From a virus: 31,394 nucleotides of DNA. This document shows positions 15,531 to 23,494 of this stretch, one piece after another. The stretch lies in IMG/VR virus record IMGVR_UViG_3300011113_000377, positions 1 to 31,394 of that record; one strand, 5' to 3'. Under the pieces are notes generated by a model. The model did not search any database and was not told the DNA's origin. It saw only the letters and a program-made list of their open reading frames with translations. The stretch's first letter is position 1. Every line of letters starts with the position of its first letter. The position numbers were made by a program, and so were the translations under genes.

Positions 15531-17981
15531 ATGGCAATTATTATTAAACCTCCAGTAAGTGGCGGCGGTGGTGGCGCAGTTGACTCAGTCAATGGAGAGA
15601 CTGGCGTTGTTGTTTTAACAACTGACAATATCGCAGAAGGCTCAAACGCTGATCGTCAATATTTCACTTCAACATTGCAAGCTGATTTAGATGCCAAAGC
15701 CGATCAAACTGCTTTAGATACGGTACAAAGTAAAACTCTTTATTCAAATTCTTATTATGTAAATGAGAATGTTAATGATATTCAGACGGTCATTGATGCT
15801 ATTGCTGGCGGAAATGGCGCTTATGCTGTTTATATATCTGCTGGATCTTATAGCGGTTCAACTTTAACAATTGGCAATGCTCCCAGTGGTGTTGATATAA
15901 TAGGACCTGAACATCCAACAAGTGGCCATATTTGTGAGCTTGTTTCAAGAGGCTTGACCATTTCAGGCGCTAGCACAACAAGAATTAGAATGAATAATAT
16001 CAATGTTGAAGGTGCACTCTTAATCAATGGTACTCAAGGCAGACACTACTTCAAAAATGTTATCTTTGATAGCACCGTAACAATCAATAATGCTTGTGCA
16101 AATTTCATCACTTTTGAGCAATGCTCATTTGCTGGTGGCATTTCTATTGCATCCAATGTGACCGCTACGGTTTATTTTGATAGATGTGCTCTAGGCAATC
16201 AATTTATTACTTCATCAAGATCTGGCGCCGGTTCTCCATTGCTTACAATCTTAACTGAATGCAGTGGCGTAAATGCACTACAAACAAATTTAAGTAGCAA
16301 TGTCGCTTTAGTTGGTCGCACTGGATTTAATAGCGGTTTAGTCGTTCAATATCAAAATTCTGATAGTTATGTTTATGATCTAAATAACGGCTTATCAACA
16401 TCATTTAGTGGATCATATAGCGAATTAAGAAATAAGCCAACAATCCCAACTTCAAGCGATGATTTGACTGAAGGATCAACAAATCTTTTCTATACCAATT
16501 CAAGATTCGATACCCGCTTAGCGACAAAAACAACCGATAATTTAAGCGAAGGATCAACTAATCAATATTTTACTGCTGCTAGAGCAAAGACCGCCGCCGT
16601 TGTCAACAGCATGGCAGACACTCAAACCGATCAAGCGCCATCAGTTTCATCAGTGAAATCATATTATACTGCTGGCACTGGCATCTCTCTCTCCAGCGGT
16701 CAAATCTCATCAACAATCACACAATACACCGATGCAGATGCAGATGCTAGAATCAGCCTTCAAAAAGGTGCAAACAATGGAATTTGTGAGCTAGATGCAA
16801 ATGGTCTTGTGCCTACAAATCATCTTCCTCCCTTAGCAATCACTGATGTGCATGTAGTGGCTGATGCAGCCGCTAGACTTGCATTGACTGCTCAAGAAGG
16901 TGATGTTGCTATTCAAACAGATGACTCTTCATCTTGGATCTATGACGGTACGGCGTGGGTGGCATTTGGCACAAGTGGCGCCGTCTTGTCGGTCAATGGT
17001 CAAACGGGTACGGTTTCACTTGATACTGATGATATTTCAGAAGGATCAGTTAATCAATATTTTACTACTGCTAGAGCAAAGACCGCCGCCGTTGTCAATA
17101 GCACTGCTCAATCAGAGACTGATCAGGCTGCATCAGTGGCAGCAATGAAATCCTATGTCGCTGCAAATGCTGGTGCGGTTAACTCGGTTAATTCAGTTTC
17201 CCCAGTTGCCGGAAATGTAAGCTTGACAACTGACAATCTGACTGAAGGATCAACTAATCTTTATTATACCAACACAAGATTTGATAATAGATTGGCAACA
17301 AAAACAACCGACAATTTAAGTGAAGGATCAACAAATCTTTACTATACAAGTACTAGAGTTAATTCGGCGTTTGATACACGCTTAGCGACAAAAACAACTG
17401 ACAATTTAACTGAAGGCACAACAAACAAGTACTTTTCAGACACACTTGCAAGAAATGCGTTTAGTGCTGGCACTGGCATCTCTCTCTCCAGCGGTCAAAT
17501 CTCATCAACAATCACACAATACACTGATGCGCTTGCTAAATCTGCGGCGGTTGTCAATAGCATGGCAGGAAGCCAGCCGGATCAAGCGCCATCCGTTTCA
17601 TCAGTGAAGTCTTATTATACTGCTGGCACTGGAATCAGCATCGTAGGTGGTCAAATTTCTGCAACTGGTGGCGGGGGAGGATCTAGGCCAACATATAGCA
17701 CTGAATCATCTTTCCCTCTAAATCTTGGCAGCGTTGATTATACTGGAGTTATTAAAAGAAGATATTATATCAACAACGGATCTTCAGCCGTTACCATTAA
17801 CCTTCCAGCGGTAGCGTCAAATGATGGCCTGGAGCTTGTGTTTAAACTGCTGGGTACTGGTACGGCTACACTTGACGGCAATGCAAGTGAGACGATTGAC
17901 GGCGCAACAACCTTGGCTTTATCTTCTCAAAATTCATCAGTCAATATCGTGGCAACATCTAGCGGCTGGAGAATAGAATAA
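15531..17981 (+). CDS. Tail fibre protein with repeated shaft motifs
   Basis: The 816-residue protein begins with a Pro/Gly-rich stretch (PPVSGGGGGAVDSVNGETG). Residues about 60-290 hold a beta-helix-like domain (NDIQTVIDAIAGGNGAYAVY; VIFDSTVTINN). The shaft then carries seven copies of a motif like TTDNLSEGSTNLYYT, with variants NIAEGSN, DLTEGST and DISEGSV, plus three copies of VNGxTGxVxL. One segment (ITDVHVVADAAARLALTAQE) is a motif widely found in phage fibre stalks. The last part (after about 715) is a small beta domain that probably forms the tip. Repeats of this kind build trimeric fibres, and changes in repeat number or tip alter host range. Start chosen from AAGG upstream of the ATG at 15531. 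Receptor binding is inferred from architecture. Confidence 0.85.
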   Translation: MAIIIKPPVSGGGGGAVDSVNGETGVVVLTTDNIAEGSNADRQYFTSTLQADLDAKADQTALDTVQSKTLYSNSYYVNENVNDIQTVIDAIAGGNGAYAVYISAGSYSGSTLTIGNAPSGVDIIGPEHPTSGHICELVSRGLTISGASTTRIRMNNINVEGALLINGTQGRHYFKNVIFDSTVTINNACANFITFEQCSFAGGISIASNVTATVYFDRCALGNQFITSSRSGAGSPLLTILTECSGVNALQTNLSSNVALVGRTGFNSGLVVQYQNSDSYVYDLNNGLSTSFSGSYSELRNKPTIPTSSDDLTEGSTNLFYTNSRFDTRLATKTTDNLSEGSTNQYFTAARAKTAAVVNSMADTQTDQAPSVSSVKSYYTAGTGISLSSGQISSTITQYTDADADARISLQKGANNGICELDANGLVPTNHLPPLAITDVHVVADAAARLALTAQEGDVAIQTDDSSSWIYDGTAWVAFGTSGAVLSVNGQTGTVSLDTDDISEGSVNQYFTTARAKTAAVVNSTAQSETDQAASVAAMKSYVAANAGAVNSVNSVSPVAGNVSLTTDNLTEGSTNLYYTNTRFDNRLATKTTDNLSEGSTNLYYTSTRVNSAFDTRLATKTTDNLTEGTTNKYFSDTLARNAFSAGTGISLSSGQISSTITQYTDALAKSAAVVNSMAGSQPDQAPSVSSVKSYYTAGTGISIVGGQISATGGGGGSRPTYSTESSFPLNLGSVDYTGVIKRRYYINNGSSAVTINLPAVASNDGLELVFKLLGTGTATLDGNASETIDGATTLALSSQNSSVNIVATSSGWRIE
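16671..16729 (+). repeat. 59-bp direct repeat in fibre gene, copy 1
   Basis: This stretch beginning GCTGGCACTGG is identical over 59 bases to 17466-17524 and codes for AGTGISLSSGQISSTITQYT in the same frame. The exact DNA identity, beyond what the protein repeat needs, points to a recent duplication or gene conversion within the fibre gene. Confidence 0.9.
17466..17524 (+). repeat. 59-bp direct repeat in fibre gene, copy 2
   Basis: Second copy, identical to 16671-16729; the base that follows differs (T here, C in copy 1). The shared segment lies about 0.8 kb from the first, a distance suitable for in-frame deletion or expansion by recombination. Confidence 0.9.
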
Positions 17982-18361
17982 TGTCATATCATCTAGTAAA
18001 AGAAGTGACTCCGGAAGTTGCGATATGTAGCTTCTCATCATCTGGATCTGGAAATGTGACTTTTGTTTTTGATAGTGGATCTTTTACGCCGTCAATCGCA
18101 ACAACGGTTGTCACACTGCCAGCAGGTTATGAATATCACATTATCAGCTCTCCGGCTGCTGTAAGCGCTCCCAGCACAGTAAATCACATTGTGAATGGAG
18201 TCTCTGAGACTGGATACGCTATTATATCCACTGGCTTTGCTTCTGGTCTAGATCAAATTCAAAGCTCGATTATAGCCGATGCTAGTGTAACTTTTTCTTT
18301 AGCATGCAATTCTGCAACTGGAATAAATAGCAGATTGCAAATCTGGAGGTTTCCATTATGA
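17981..18361 (+). CDS. Small beta-rich protein downstream of fibre
   Basis: The 126-residue protein starts in a TAATG overlap with the fibre gene. It has alternating hydrophobic residues, many Ser and Thr (SFSSSGSGNVTFVFDSGSF), a segment typical of an exposed beta sandwich, and it ends LQIWRFPL. The same build and a similar end occur in the next two genes. It is probably a fibre-associated or virion surface protein, but no specific family is recognised. Translation is coupled to the fibre gene and to the next gene (ATGA at 18358-18361). Confidence 0.45.
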   Translation: MSYHLVKEVTPEVAICSFSSSGSGNVTFVFDSGSFTPSIATTVVTLPAGYEYHIISSPAAVSAPSTVNHIVNGVSETGYAIISTGFASGLDQIQSSIIADASVTFSLACNSATGINSRLQIWRFPL

Positions 18362-18738
18362 GTTATGACGCTAGCAGAGAAAACGGATGTAGAGCAATTC
18401 AAATGGATATTGCGGCGGCGGTAAAATTAAGTCAAGACTTCACTCAACGCACAATAGAATCTATCACTGCAAATGCTCAATATTTCATCGAGTCAAGGAA
18501 ATATGTTGTAACTGATACAAATTTGGCTGGCTTAATTCTTTATCGGAATTGGGCTAATTTTACTTGGGCAGGTGCAACGATTAGATGCAATTCAGCATCA
18601 ACTGGATCCACTACAACTGATGAAAGCTATTTTGGAGCAAATCAAGCAGGGGTCATATTTACTACTGCATCTAATTCAACAGGCATGGCTAACATTTCAT
18701 CGCAAACTCATATAAATACATTTTGGAGGCTGTCATGA
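18358..18738 (+). CDS. Small beta-rich protein downstream of fibre
   Basis: This 126-residue protein begins MSYDASRENGCRAIQMDIAA with a short helical start, then TQRTIESITANAQYFIESRK and beta strands, and ends INTFWRLS, like its neighbours. It overlaps both genes by an ATGA. The helix at the start could serve for attachment to another tail part. The family is not recognised; a role on the virion surface is inferred from context only. Confidence 0.45.
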   Translation: MSYDASRENGCRAIQMDIAAAVKLSQDFTQRTIESITANAQYFIESRKYVVTDTNLAGLILYRNWANFTWAGATIRCNSASTGSTTTDESYFGANQAGVIFTTASNSTGMANISSQTHINTFWRLS

Positions 18739-19253
18739 GTTTCTTCGGATTTAAGAAAAAAATCTTGATGTCATGTAGTGCGATTCAACTGACTGCAACA
18801 CAATCAATCTCCACAACAATTGTAGATATTTCAATTTTTGATACGGCTATTATTCATCAAGTAGCAGCAGCCTCAAGCGTGGGATATCCAACAATTTCAA
18901 CAACAGCCAGTCAAATCACACTTGAAGCCGGCTGGAAATACTTTATTGAAGTAAAATCAAAAGTAACCGATTCCATTGCACCACAAGGAAATGACAATTT
19001 TGCGTATTGGCTGACAAATACAAGTGACACGCAATTTTCTTCAACTGGTTTTTCTTCCACATATTCAGATACAATTCCTAATCGAGCTCAAGAAACTTGT
19101 ATAGCGTTTGTTGACGCCACGGCATCAAGTTTTGTGTTTAAGATGAAAGCTCAAAAAACTGGATCGGTAGGATCAACCGTTGAATTTAATGGATCTGCTG
19201 ACTCTGGCAATACAAACTTTAAATCACATATCTTGATCAAAGCATGGAGATAA
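18735..19253 (+). CDS. Small beta-rich protein downstream of fibre
   Basis: Start ATG 18735 follows GGAGG at 18725-18729 by five bases and overlaps the previous stop (ATGA); an in-frame TTG at 18723 is inside the ribosome binding site and is not used. The 172-residue product begins with a basic patch (MSFFGFKKKILM), then beta strands (TTIVDISIFDTAIIHQV), a Trp-rich middle (LEAGWKYFIEVKSKV) and the end SHILIKAWR. Probably another virion surface or fibre-associated protein. The family is not recognised. Confidence 0.45.
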   Translation: MSFFGFKKKILMSCSAIQLTATQSISTTIVDISIFDTAIIHQVAAASSVGYPTISTTASQITLEAGWKYFIEVKSKVTDSIAPQGNDNFAYWLTNTSDTQFSSTGFSSTYSDTIPNRAQETCIAFVDATASSFVFKMKAQKTGSVGSTVEFNGSADSGNTNFKSHILIKAWR

Positions 19254-19255
19254 AG

Positions 19256-19633
19256 ATGCAAGTAACTAAAAATTTCAAATTATCTGAGCTTGAATTTTCT
19301 GATGAAATCCCTCCTGAGCTGGTAGCCAATGCAACGGAATTGCTCAAAAATTTGCAGGTTATCAGAGATCATTTTCAAAAGCCGATTATCATCATCAGTG
19401 GGTATCGATCACCAGCTAGAAACGCTCAAGTTGGCGGTGCTGACAAGTCTCAACATCTTCATGCAAAGGCGGCTGACATTAAGATCGCTGGAGTATCAAC
19501 TGAAGAGATTTACAATCGAATTGATAAGCTGATTGCTCAAGGTCTCATCAAGCAGGGAGGCCTTGGCAAATACATAAAATCCGGTTTTGTGCATTATGAT
19601 ATCCGTGGCACTAAAGCCAGATGGGAGGGCTGA
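19256..19633 (+). CDS. Endolysin, peptidase M15 (zinc D-Ala-D-Ala/L-Ala-D-Glu peptidase)
   Basis: The 125-residue enzyme carries the zinc ligands of the M15 family: S65-Q-H67-x6-D74 (SQHLHAKAAD) and H113 in FVHYD. It also has the conserved segment ISGYRSPARNAQVGGADKSQ before the first ligand. These peptidases cut the peptide part of peptidoglycan, so it is the likely endolysin. It has no signal peptide and would need a holin or another way through the inner membrane. ATG 19256 has GGAG at 19246-19249, six bases upstream; the ATG at 19244 lies in the previous gene's end and is part of the ribosome binding site. The following small membrane protein may be its partner. Confidence 0.85.
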   Translation: MQVTKNFKLSELEFSDEIPPELVANATELLKNLQVIRDHFQKPIIIISGYRSPARNAQVGGADKSQHLHAKAADIKIAGVSTEEIYNRIDKLIAQGLIKQGGLGKYIKSGFVHYDIRGTKARWEG

Positions 19634-19635
19634 TC

Positions 19636-19878
19636 ATGAATAGCGACATGATTTCAATCAGTGCATTGACAGCCGTCATCACTGCGCTTCTGCCGGCTTT
19701 CAAAATCTTTTCATCATATGATAAAAGAATTGCACTACTCGAACATCAAACGATGGCGCTACTTGTCAAGCAAGAAAAGACAGATGCTGAGCTGGATATG
19801 ATCAACAAAACTTTAAATCAGCACACAGTAATTCTTGAAAGAATTGAGACGAATGTCGATTTTCTAAAAAATAAATAG
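19636..19878 (+). CDS. Small membrane protein with coiled coil, holin or spanin-like candidate
   Basis: The 80-residue product starts at ATG 19636 with GGAGGG at 19624-19629. It has one N-terminal hydrophobic segment (ISISALTAVITALLPAFKIF), then a long helical part with a heptad-like pattern (RIALLEHQTMALLVKQEKTD...LERIETNVDFLKNK). A single anchor followed by a coiled coil occurs in inner-membrane spanins and in some holin-like phage proteins. It directly follows the endolysin, a usual place for lysis partners. It could instead be a small tail or membrane anchor protein. The stop is followed by a short gap before the reductase gene. Confidence 0.6.
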   Translation: MNSDMISISALTAVITALLPAFKIFSSYDKRIALLEHQTMALLVKQEKTDAELDMINKTLNQHTVILERIETNVDFLKNK

Positions 19879-19920
19879 GAATTGTGTTTTAATGATCATC
19901 CCCTTTACATGGAGAAGATC

Positions 19921-21861
19921 ATGTCACAAAACGCACTTCTTGGCAAAGTTGCTTTTGCCACTCAATACGCACATATCAAACCGGATGGAAAAAGAGAAAC
20001 TTACATTGATGCGATGCGAAGAGTCAAAAATATGCATCAAGAAAAATTTCCTTATTTATCATCAAGCATCGATCAAGTTTTTCATAAATTTGTATATCCT
20101 GGATTGGTGTTTCCATCTCAAAGAAGCACGCAATTTGCGGGGGTTGCTATCAAACGCAACAATATGAGGATGTACAATTGCACTGCATCCTATATCGATA
20201 GAGTACGATTTTTCGCTGAGGGTTTTTGGCTACTCATGAGCGGATGCGGTGTCGGTTTTTCAGTGCAAAAGCATCATATTAACAAGCTCCCAAACTTGAT
20301 TTCTAAAGATCAAAGAGACTCAAGACTGAAGAAAATTCATGTTGTTGAAGACTCAATCGAGGGATGGGCTGAAGCTATCAACTCACTCATGAAAAGTTAT
20401 TTGCCAGCCAATGAAGATGAGGCTGGCTACTGCATAAATTTTCATTATGATCAAGTAAGGCCAGAAGGATCTCCCATCTCCATTGGTGGCGTTGCTCCAG
20501 GTCCCAAAGTGCTTGAAACGGCAATTGAAAAAGTCAGATCTATTCTTGATGATGCAGTCAATCAAGGTCAAGCAAGACTCAAGCCAATCCAGTGTTTTGA
20601 TATCTTCATGCACATAAGCCACGCCGCACTTTTAAGCTCAAGACGAGCAGCGACAATTGCACTCTTTTCACCGGATGATGATGAGATGATGACCGCTAAA
20701 ACTGGCGATTGGTGGAAAGACAATCCCCAAAGAGCTTATGCAAATATCAGCGCTCAAATCGTCTTGGATGGATGTGAGAAAAAAGAGACCTTTACAACCA
20801 TCATCGACAATGCGAAGCAGTACGGCGAGCCAGGTTTCTTCTTTGCATCTAGTAAAGATTTTGCAACAAATCCATGCGGGGAAATAGGTCTTTACCCCAC
20901 CTATAAAAATGAAGATGGAAGCACTGAAAGCGGCTGGGCCGTATGCAATTTAAATGAAATTGTTGTTGCAAAGATTGACAATGCGGATCAGCTCAAAGAA
21001 GTATGCGCCGCCGCTGCCTTCTTAGGTACTCTTCAAGCCAGCTATACAAACGCCGGCTATCTTGGAGATACCACTAGAAAGATCATTGAAAGAGATGCAC
21101 TTTTAGGCGTCTCTATGACTGGCATCATGAGTGCACCAGGAATGATTTTTGATGAATTTCTGCTGAAGTCTTGCGCTCAAATCGTGATTGATGAAAATAA
21201 GTTGATTGCAAAAAAGATCGGTATAAATCCAGCACTTAGAGCAACAACAATCAAGCCGTCTGGCAATAGCTCAACGGTGGCCGGTTGCTCAGCCGGCATC
21301 CATCCGTATCATGCTAAAAAGTACATTCGCACCATGAGAATAAATAAAATAAATCCGATTTGGCAAGAGATCATCAGCCAGTTGCCGGAAGTTTGCGATG
21401 ATAGAGATCCACAAGTTGGGATTGTCTCTTTTGCTTGTGAAGCGCCAGCCGGTGCAATTGTCAGAAAAGATCTATCAGCGGCTGACTTCTTGGAGAAGGT
21501 GGAATTTATCCAACGCTACTGGGTAAAGCCAACAACACAACTCAGGGAAAAAGATCAATTTGGATTGACTCACAATGTTTCAAATACATGTACCGTCAAG
21601 GCTGATGAGTGGGATGATCTGACATCTAGGATTTGGCGTCTTAGAGATAGCGTAAAAGGGATATCTCTTTTATCTGACTATGGCGATCATGTTTTTGAAA
21701 ATGCACCTTATCAGACAGTTGAGGATGATAACATTGATCTGGTTGAAAAATATAATAAATTGCTAGCGGCTGACTGGTCAAAGGTCAATCTCAATGTCGG
21801 TGGTTTCAAAGAAAATCCGGCAGTTGAACCAGCTTGTGCCGGTGGCGTTTGCCTTATTTAA
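19921..21861 (+). CDS. nrdJ: Adenosylcobalamin-dependent ribonucleoside-triphosphate reductase (class II)
   Basis: The 646-residue enzyme matches the monomeric class II reductase typified by Lactobacillus leichmannii RTPR. MYNC (C87) and C342 in CNLNE are the expected pair of active-site Cys that reduce the substrate; C319 in NPCGE with E321 is the thiyl site. SGCGVGFSVQ and TIKPSGNSSTVAG follow the family pattern. The C-terminus ends PACAGGVCLI with C639 and C644, the C-x4-C shuttle pair that re-reduces the active site. The enzyme turns NTPs into dNTPs using coenzyme B12 and needs no oxygen and no small subunit. It is about 90 residues shorter than the L. leichmannii enzyme (739). ATG 19921 has GGAGA at 19911-19915, so the shorter start is preferred. 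Its stop overlaps the opposing annealing protein's stop. Confidence 0.9.
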   Translation: MSQNALLGKVAFATQYAHIKPDGKRETYIDAMRRVKNMHQEKFPYLSSSIDQVFHKFVYPGLVFPSQRSTQFAGVAIKRNNMRMYNCTASYIDRVRFFAEGFWLLMSGCGVGFSVQKHHINKLPNLISKDQRDSRLKKIHVVEDSIEGWAEAINSLMKSYLPANEDEAGYCINFHYDQVRPEGSPISIGGVAPGPKVLETAIEKVRSILDDAVNQGQARLKPIQCFDIFMHISHAALLSSRRAATIALFSPDDDEMMTAKTGDWWKDNPQRAYANISAQIVLDGCEKKETFTTIIDNAKQYGEPGFFFASSKDFATNPCGEIGLYPTYKNEDGSTESGWAVCNLNEIVVAKIDNADQLKEVCAAAAFLGTLQASYTNAGYLGDTTRKIIERDALLGVSMTGIMSAPGMIFDEFLLKSCAQIVIDENKLIAKKIGINPALRATTIKPSGNSSTVAGCSAGIHPYHAKKYIRTMRINKINPIWQEIISQLPEVCDDRDPQVGIVSFACEAPAGAIVRKDLSAADFLEKVEFIQRYWVKPTTQLREKDQFGLTHNVSNTCTVKADEWDDLTSRIWRLRDSVKGISLLSDYGDHVFENAPYQTVEDDNIDLVEKYNKLLAADWSKVNLNVGGFKENPAVEPACAGGVCLI

Positions 21862-22766
21862 TACCTCTTCCAATGTCTGGCCTCATCTTCTCCTAGATCT
21901 TCCACCAGCTCTTTGTATTCATCTTCATCCAGCTCTCTTAGAAGGTCCATCTCTCTTTCATCCAGCTTTTTTCTCATTGATGTGTTATTGTACGCGTGCT
22001 GTGTGATAGCTGCTTTCTGCTCACTTGGGAATGGTGCAGGTTGTGGCGATTTGCTTTGTGCTGGTTGCACTTGCACCGGTTGCACTGGCTGAGCAGGTTG
22101 CACTTGTACCGGTTGCACTGGTTGCACTGGTTGCACTGGCATTGGCTGAGTCTTGACGGGAGTCTTTGGCTTAGCTGGTGCAGTTTGTCTTGTACTGGTG
22201 ATTTGAGTATCAAGTTCACTATTCAAAATCTCAAGTCTTTCATCTTCGCTCATATCCATGCTATCAGCAATCTCAACTGCATCATAGCCACTGATCACAT
22301 CGCCAAAGACGTCACGCACTGCCATTGATTTGCATCTGGCCATGAGCATTTGCTTTGGCATGGTCTGCCACTGACGATTATTTGTAAGGCCTTGGCGTTG
22401 TGCCATTTCAATCGTGAAGCTGACAACATACTTTTGATTATTGTCTGATCTAGTAAATTCGAGTGAGCATTCAACATCTGAATTGGTCAAAACACGCCAA
22501 GATTTGCACTTTGAAGAAGCAATCACAATGCCAAACATTGTTGCAGCTTGATATGTGATCTTGCCTTTAATGACATTCATCTTTTCCATTGTTTGCGCGA
22601 TATTCCAGCCGTGCATGATACCATAAGACAAATAAGCGGTGGTCAATTGTTGTGCGGTCCAGTTTGTGCCAGTGGTCAAAAATCCTGCTAGCTTTACGAT
22701 TTGCTCCATACTTCCGGCGATTGCGTTGATGTCTGAAAGAGACTCTAAAAGCTTTTGAGTAGCCAT
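21858..22766 (-). CDS. Single-strand annealing protein, RecT/Red-beta-like, with proline-rich tail
   Basis: The 302-residue product starts at ATG 22766 with AGGA about eight bases upstream. Residues 1-170 have the phage annealing protein pattern: LSYGIMHGWNIAQTMEKMNV with IKGKITYQAATMFGIV, then TMPKQMLMARCKSMAVRDVF and GDVISGYDAVEIAD. Such proteins anneal complementary single strands in phage recombination and concatemer repair. Residues about 200-240 are a low-complexity Pro-Val-Gln linker, and the last 40 are strongly acidic and helical (DEREMDLLRELDEDEYKELV). The acidic tail may bind other replication proteins; this is an inference. Last gene of a minus-strand cluster that reads toward the reductase gene; the two stops overlap (21858-21861). 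Which subfamily (RecT, Erf or other) is uncertain. Confidence 0.7.
   Translation of the reverse strand: MATQKLLESLSDINAIAGSMEQIVKLAGFLTTGTNWTAQQLTTAYLSYGIMHGWNIAQTMEKMNVIKGKITYQAATMFGIVIASSKCKSWRVLTNSDVECSLEFTRSDNNQKYVVSFTIEMAQRQGLTNNRQWQTMPKQMLMARCKSMAVRDVFGDVISGYDAVEIADSMDMSEDERLEILNSELDTQITSTRQTAPAKPKTPVKTQPMPVQPVQPVQPVQVQPAQPVQPVQVQPAQSKSPQPAPFPSEQKAAITQHAYNNTSMRKKLDEREMDLLRELDEDEYKELVEDLGEDEARHWKRY
22061..22140 (-). repeat. Short tandem repeats encoding the PVQ linker
   Basis: Near-identical nine-base units (GGTTGCACT on the plus strand) encode the repeated Pro-Val-Gln of the annealing protein linker. They are the kind of repeat that changes length by slippage. The opposite strand also has long open frames here, which are by-products of the repeat. 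Confidence 0.8.
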
Positions 22767-22776
22767 GTTGATTATC

Positions 22777-22995
22777 CTATTGTGCGATTTGAGAAAGTTG
22801 AGTGTTGATTGCAGCAATAATCTGATCAGGTGATGCAGATTGATCTAGAGAAAGAGAAGCGATCTTGATTGTGAGTGTGTGAGTGCCAATTGTGAAAGAT
22901 ACATCATCACAATCGATTTCCCAGTCTTCAAAGAAGTCATCAAACTGATGCATAAGTTTTGCAGTTTGATCAAGTTGAGTGAGGTTGAGTTTCAT
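22777..22995 (-). CDS. Small acidic phage protein, unknown function
   Basis: The 72-residue protein lies ten bases upstream of the annealing protein on the same strand. It begins MKLNLTQLDQTAKLMHQFDD and has an acidic middle (FFEDWEIDCDDVSF), then beta strands (TIGTHTLTIKIASLSL) and a helical end (PDQIIAAINTQLSQIAQ). The ribosome binding site (AAGG) is moderate. No family is recognised. The tight spacing suggests co-transcription with the recombination gene, and it may assist DNA metabolism; this is an inference from position. Confidence 0.55.
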   Translation of the reverse strand: MKLNLTQLDQTAKLMHQFDDFFEDWEIDCDDVSFTIGTHTLTIKIASLSLDQSASPDQIIAAINTQLSQIAQ

Positions 22996-23020
22996 GGTGG
23001 TTGCCTTATGTTTTTTGTGT

Positions 23021-23185
23021 TTAAGCTGCTAGCCAGTAAAGAGTGCAGATCACGCCGAATGCGCCAACTGCTGAGAAGAAGAGATAAGCCAAGACGGTTT
23101 CAATAAAGTCTCTTAGAGCACTTTTCTTTGCCACTGGTCTTGCTACGATTGGGAATAATCCACATTCTGGAGAACGGTTTTTCAT
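23021..23185 (-). CDS. 54-residue single-span membrane protein
   Basis: This short gene has ATG at 23185 and AAAGGA about nine bases upstream on the minus strand. The product begins MKNRSPECGLFPIVARPVAK and continues KSALRDFIETV, then a hydrophobic segment, LAYLFFSAVGAFGVICTLYW, and ends LAA. The basic N-terminus followed by one strongly hydrophobic helix predicts a single transmembrane protein with the N-terminus inside. It fills the gap between two operon genes without overlap (25-26 bases on each side). The function is unknown; small membrane proteins in early phage operons often act on host membrane proteins or exclude other phages. Another long open frame at 23100-23300 is in a different frame and lacks these features. 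Confidence 0.65.
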   Translation of the reverse strand: MKNRSPECGLFPIVARPVAKKSALRDFIETVLAYLFFSAVGAFGVICTLYWLAA

Positions 23186-23211
23186 CTTTTTTGATCCTTT
23201 GTGTTTTAGGT

Positions 23212-23466
23212 TTATAAGCCAATGCTTGACATGAGTTTGACAATTTCAGATACGACATCGCCATCTTCTGGCATATCGTATTCATCCCAGATGCTTCCAT
23301 CTTCTCTAAGCATAAAGATTTCTGCGTCTGTCACTCTAAACAATGGTCTGCCATATGTGAATGGAGTTGTTGGGATGACTAATGCGTCACAGCCATTCAA
23401 TTCGGCATCAAATTTGCTGCTGGTTGCGTTTAGGATTTGATCAACTGGAGAGAGATTTAAGTACAT
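23212..23466 (-). CDS. Small protein, tandem paralogue of the next gene upstream
   Basis: The 84-residue product shares most of its residues with the one encoded at 23495-23752: NLSPVDQILNATSS near the start, DALVIPT, LFRVTD.EI.ML, and WDEYDMPEDGDVV near the end. The two genes are clearly a tandem duplication. The sequence is acidic and looks like a small alpha/beta domain. I do not recognise a family. The ribosome binding site is weak (A-rich, no clear GGAG), so the start is less certain than for other genes. Expressed with the minus-strand recombination cluster. Confidence 0.6.
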   Translation of the reverse strand: MYLNLSPVDQILNATSSKFDAELNGCDALVIPTTPFTYGRPLFRVTDAEIFMLREDGSIWDEYDMPEDGDVVSEIVKLMSSIGL

Positions 23467-23494
23467 TTTTTTCTGCTTTCTTTTTTTTAGAGGT

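Noticed and set aside
16441-17700. CRISPR-like repeats in the fibre gene
   Set aside because: The repeats are of variable length and in frame, and encode known types of fibre shaft motif.
21840-21870. Bidirectional terminator between the reductase and annealing protein genes
   Set aside because: The two stop codons overlap, and no GC-rich stem with a T-run is present in the sequence around them.
21996-22328. Plus-strand frame rich in Leu, His and Trp
   Set aside because: It is the antisense of the Pro-Val-Gln linker repeats of the annealing protein.
23100-23300. Minus-strand 66-residue frame
   Set aside because: It overlaps both the 54-residue membrane protein and the end of the paralogue gene in another frame, and its basic, low-complexity sequence has no ribosome binding site.
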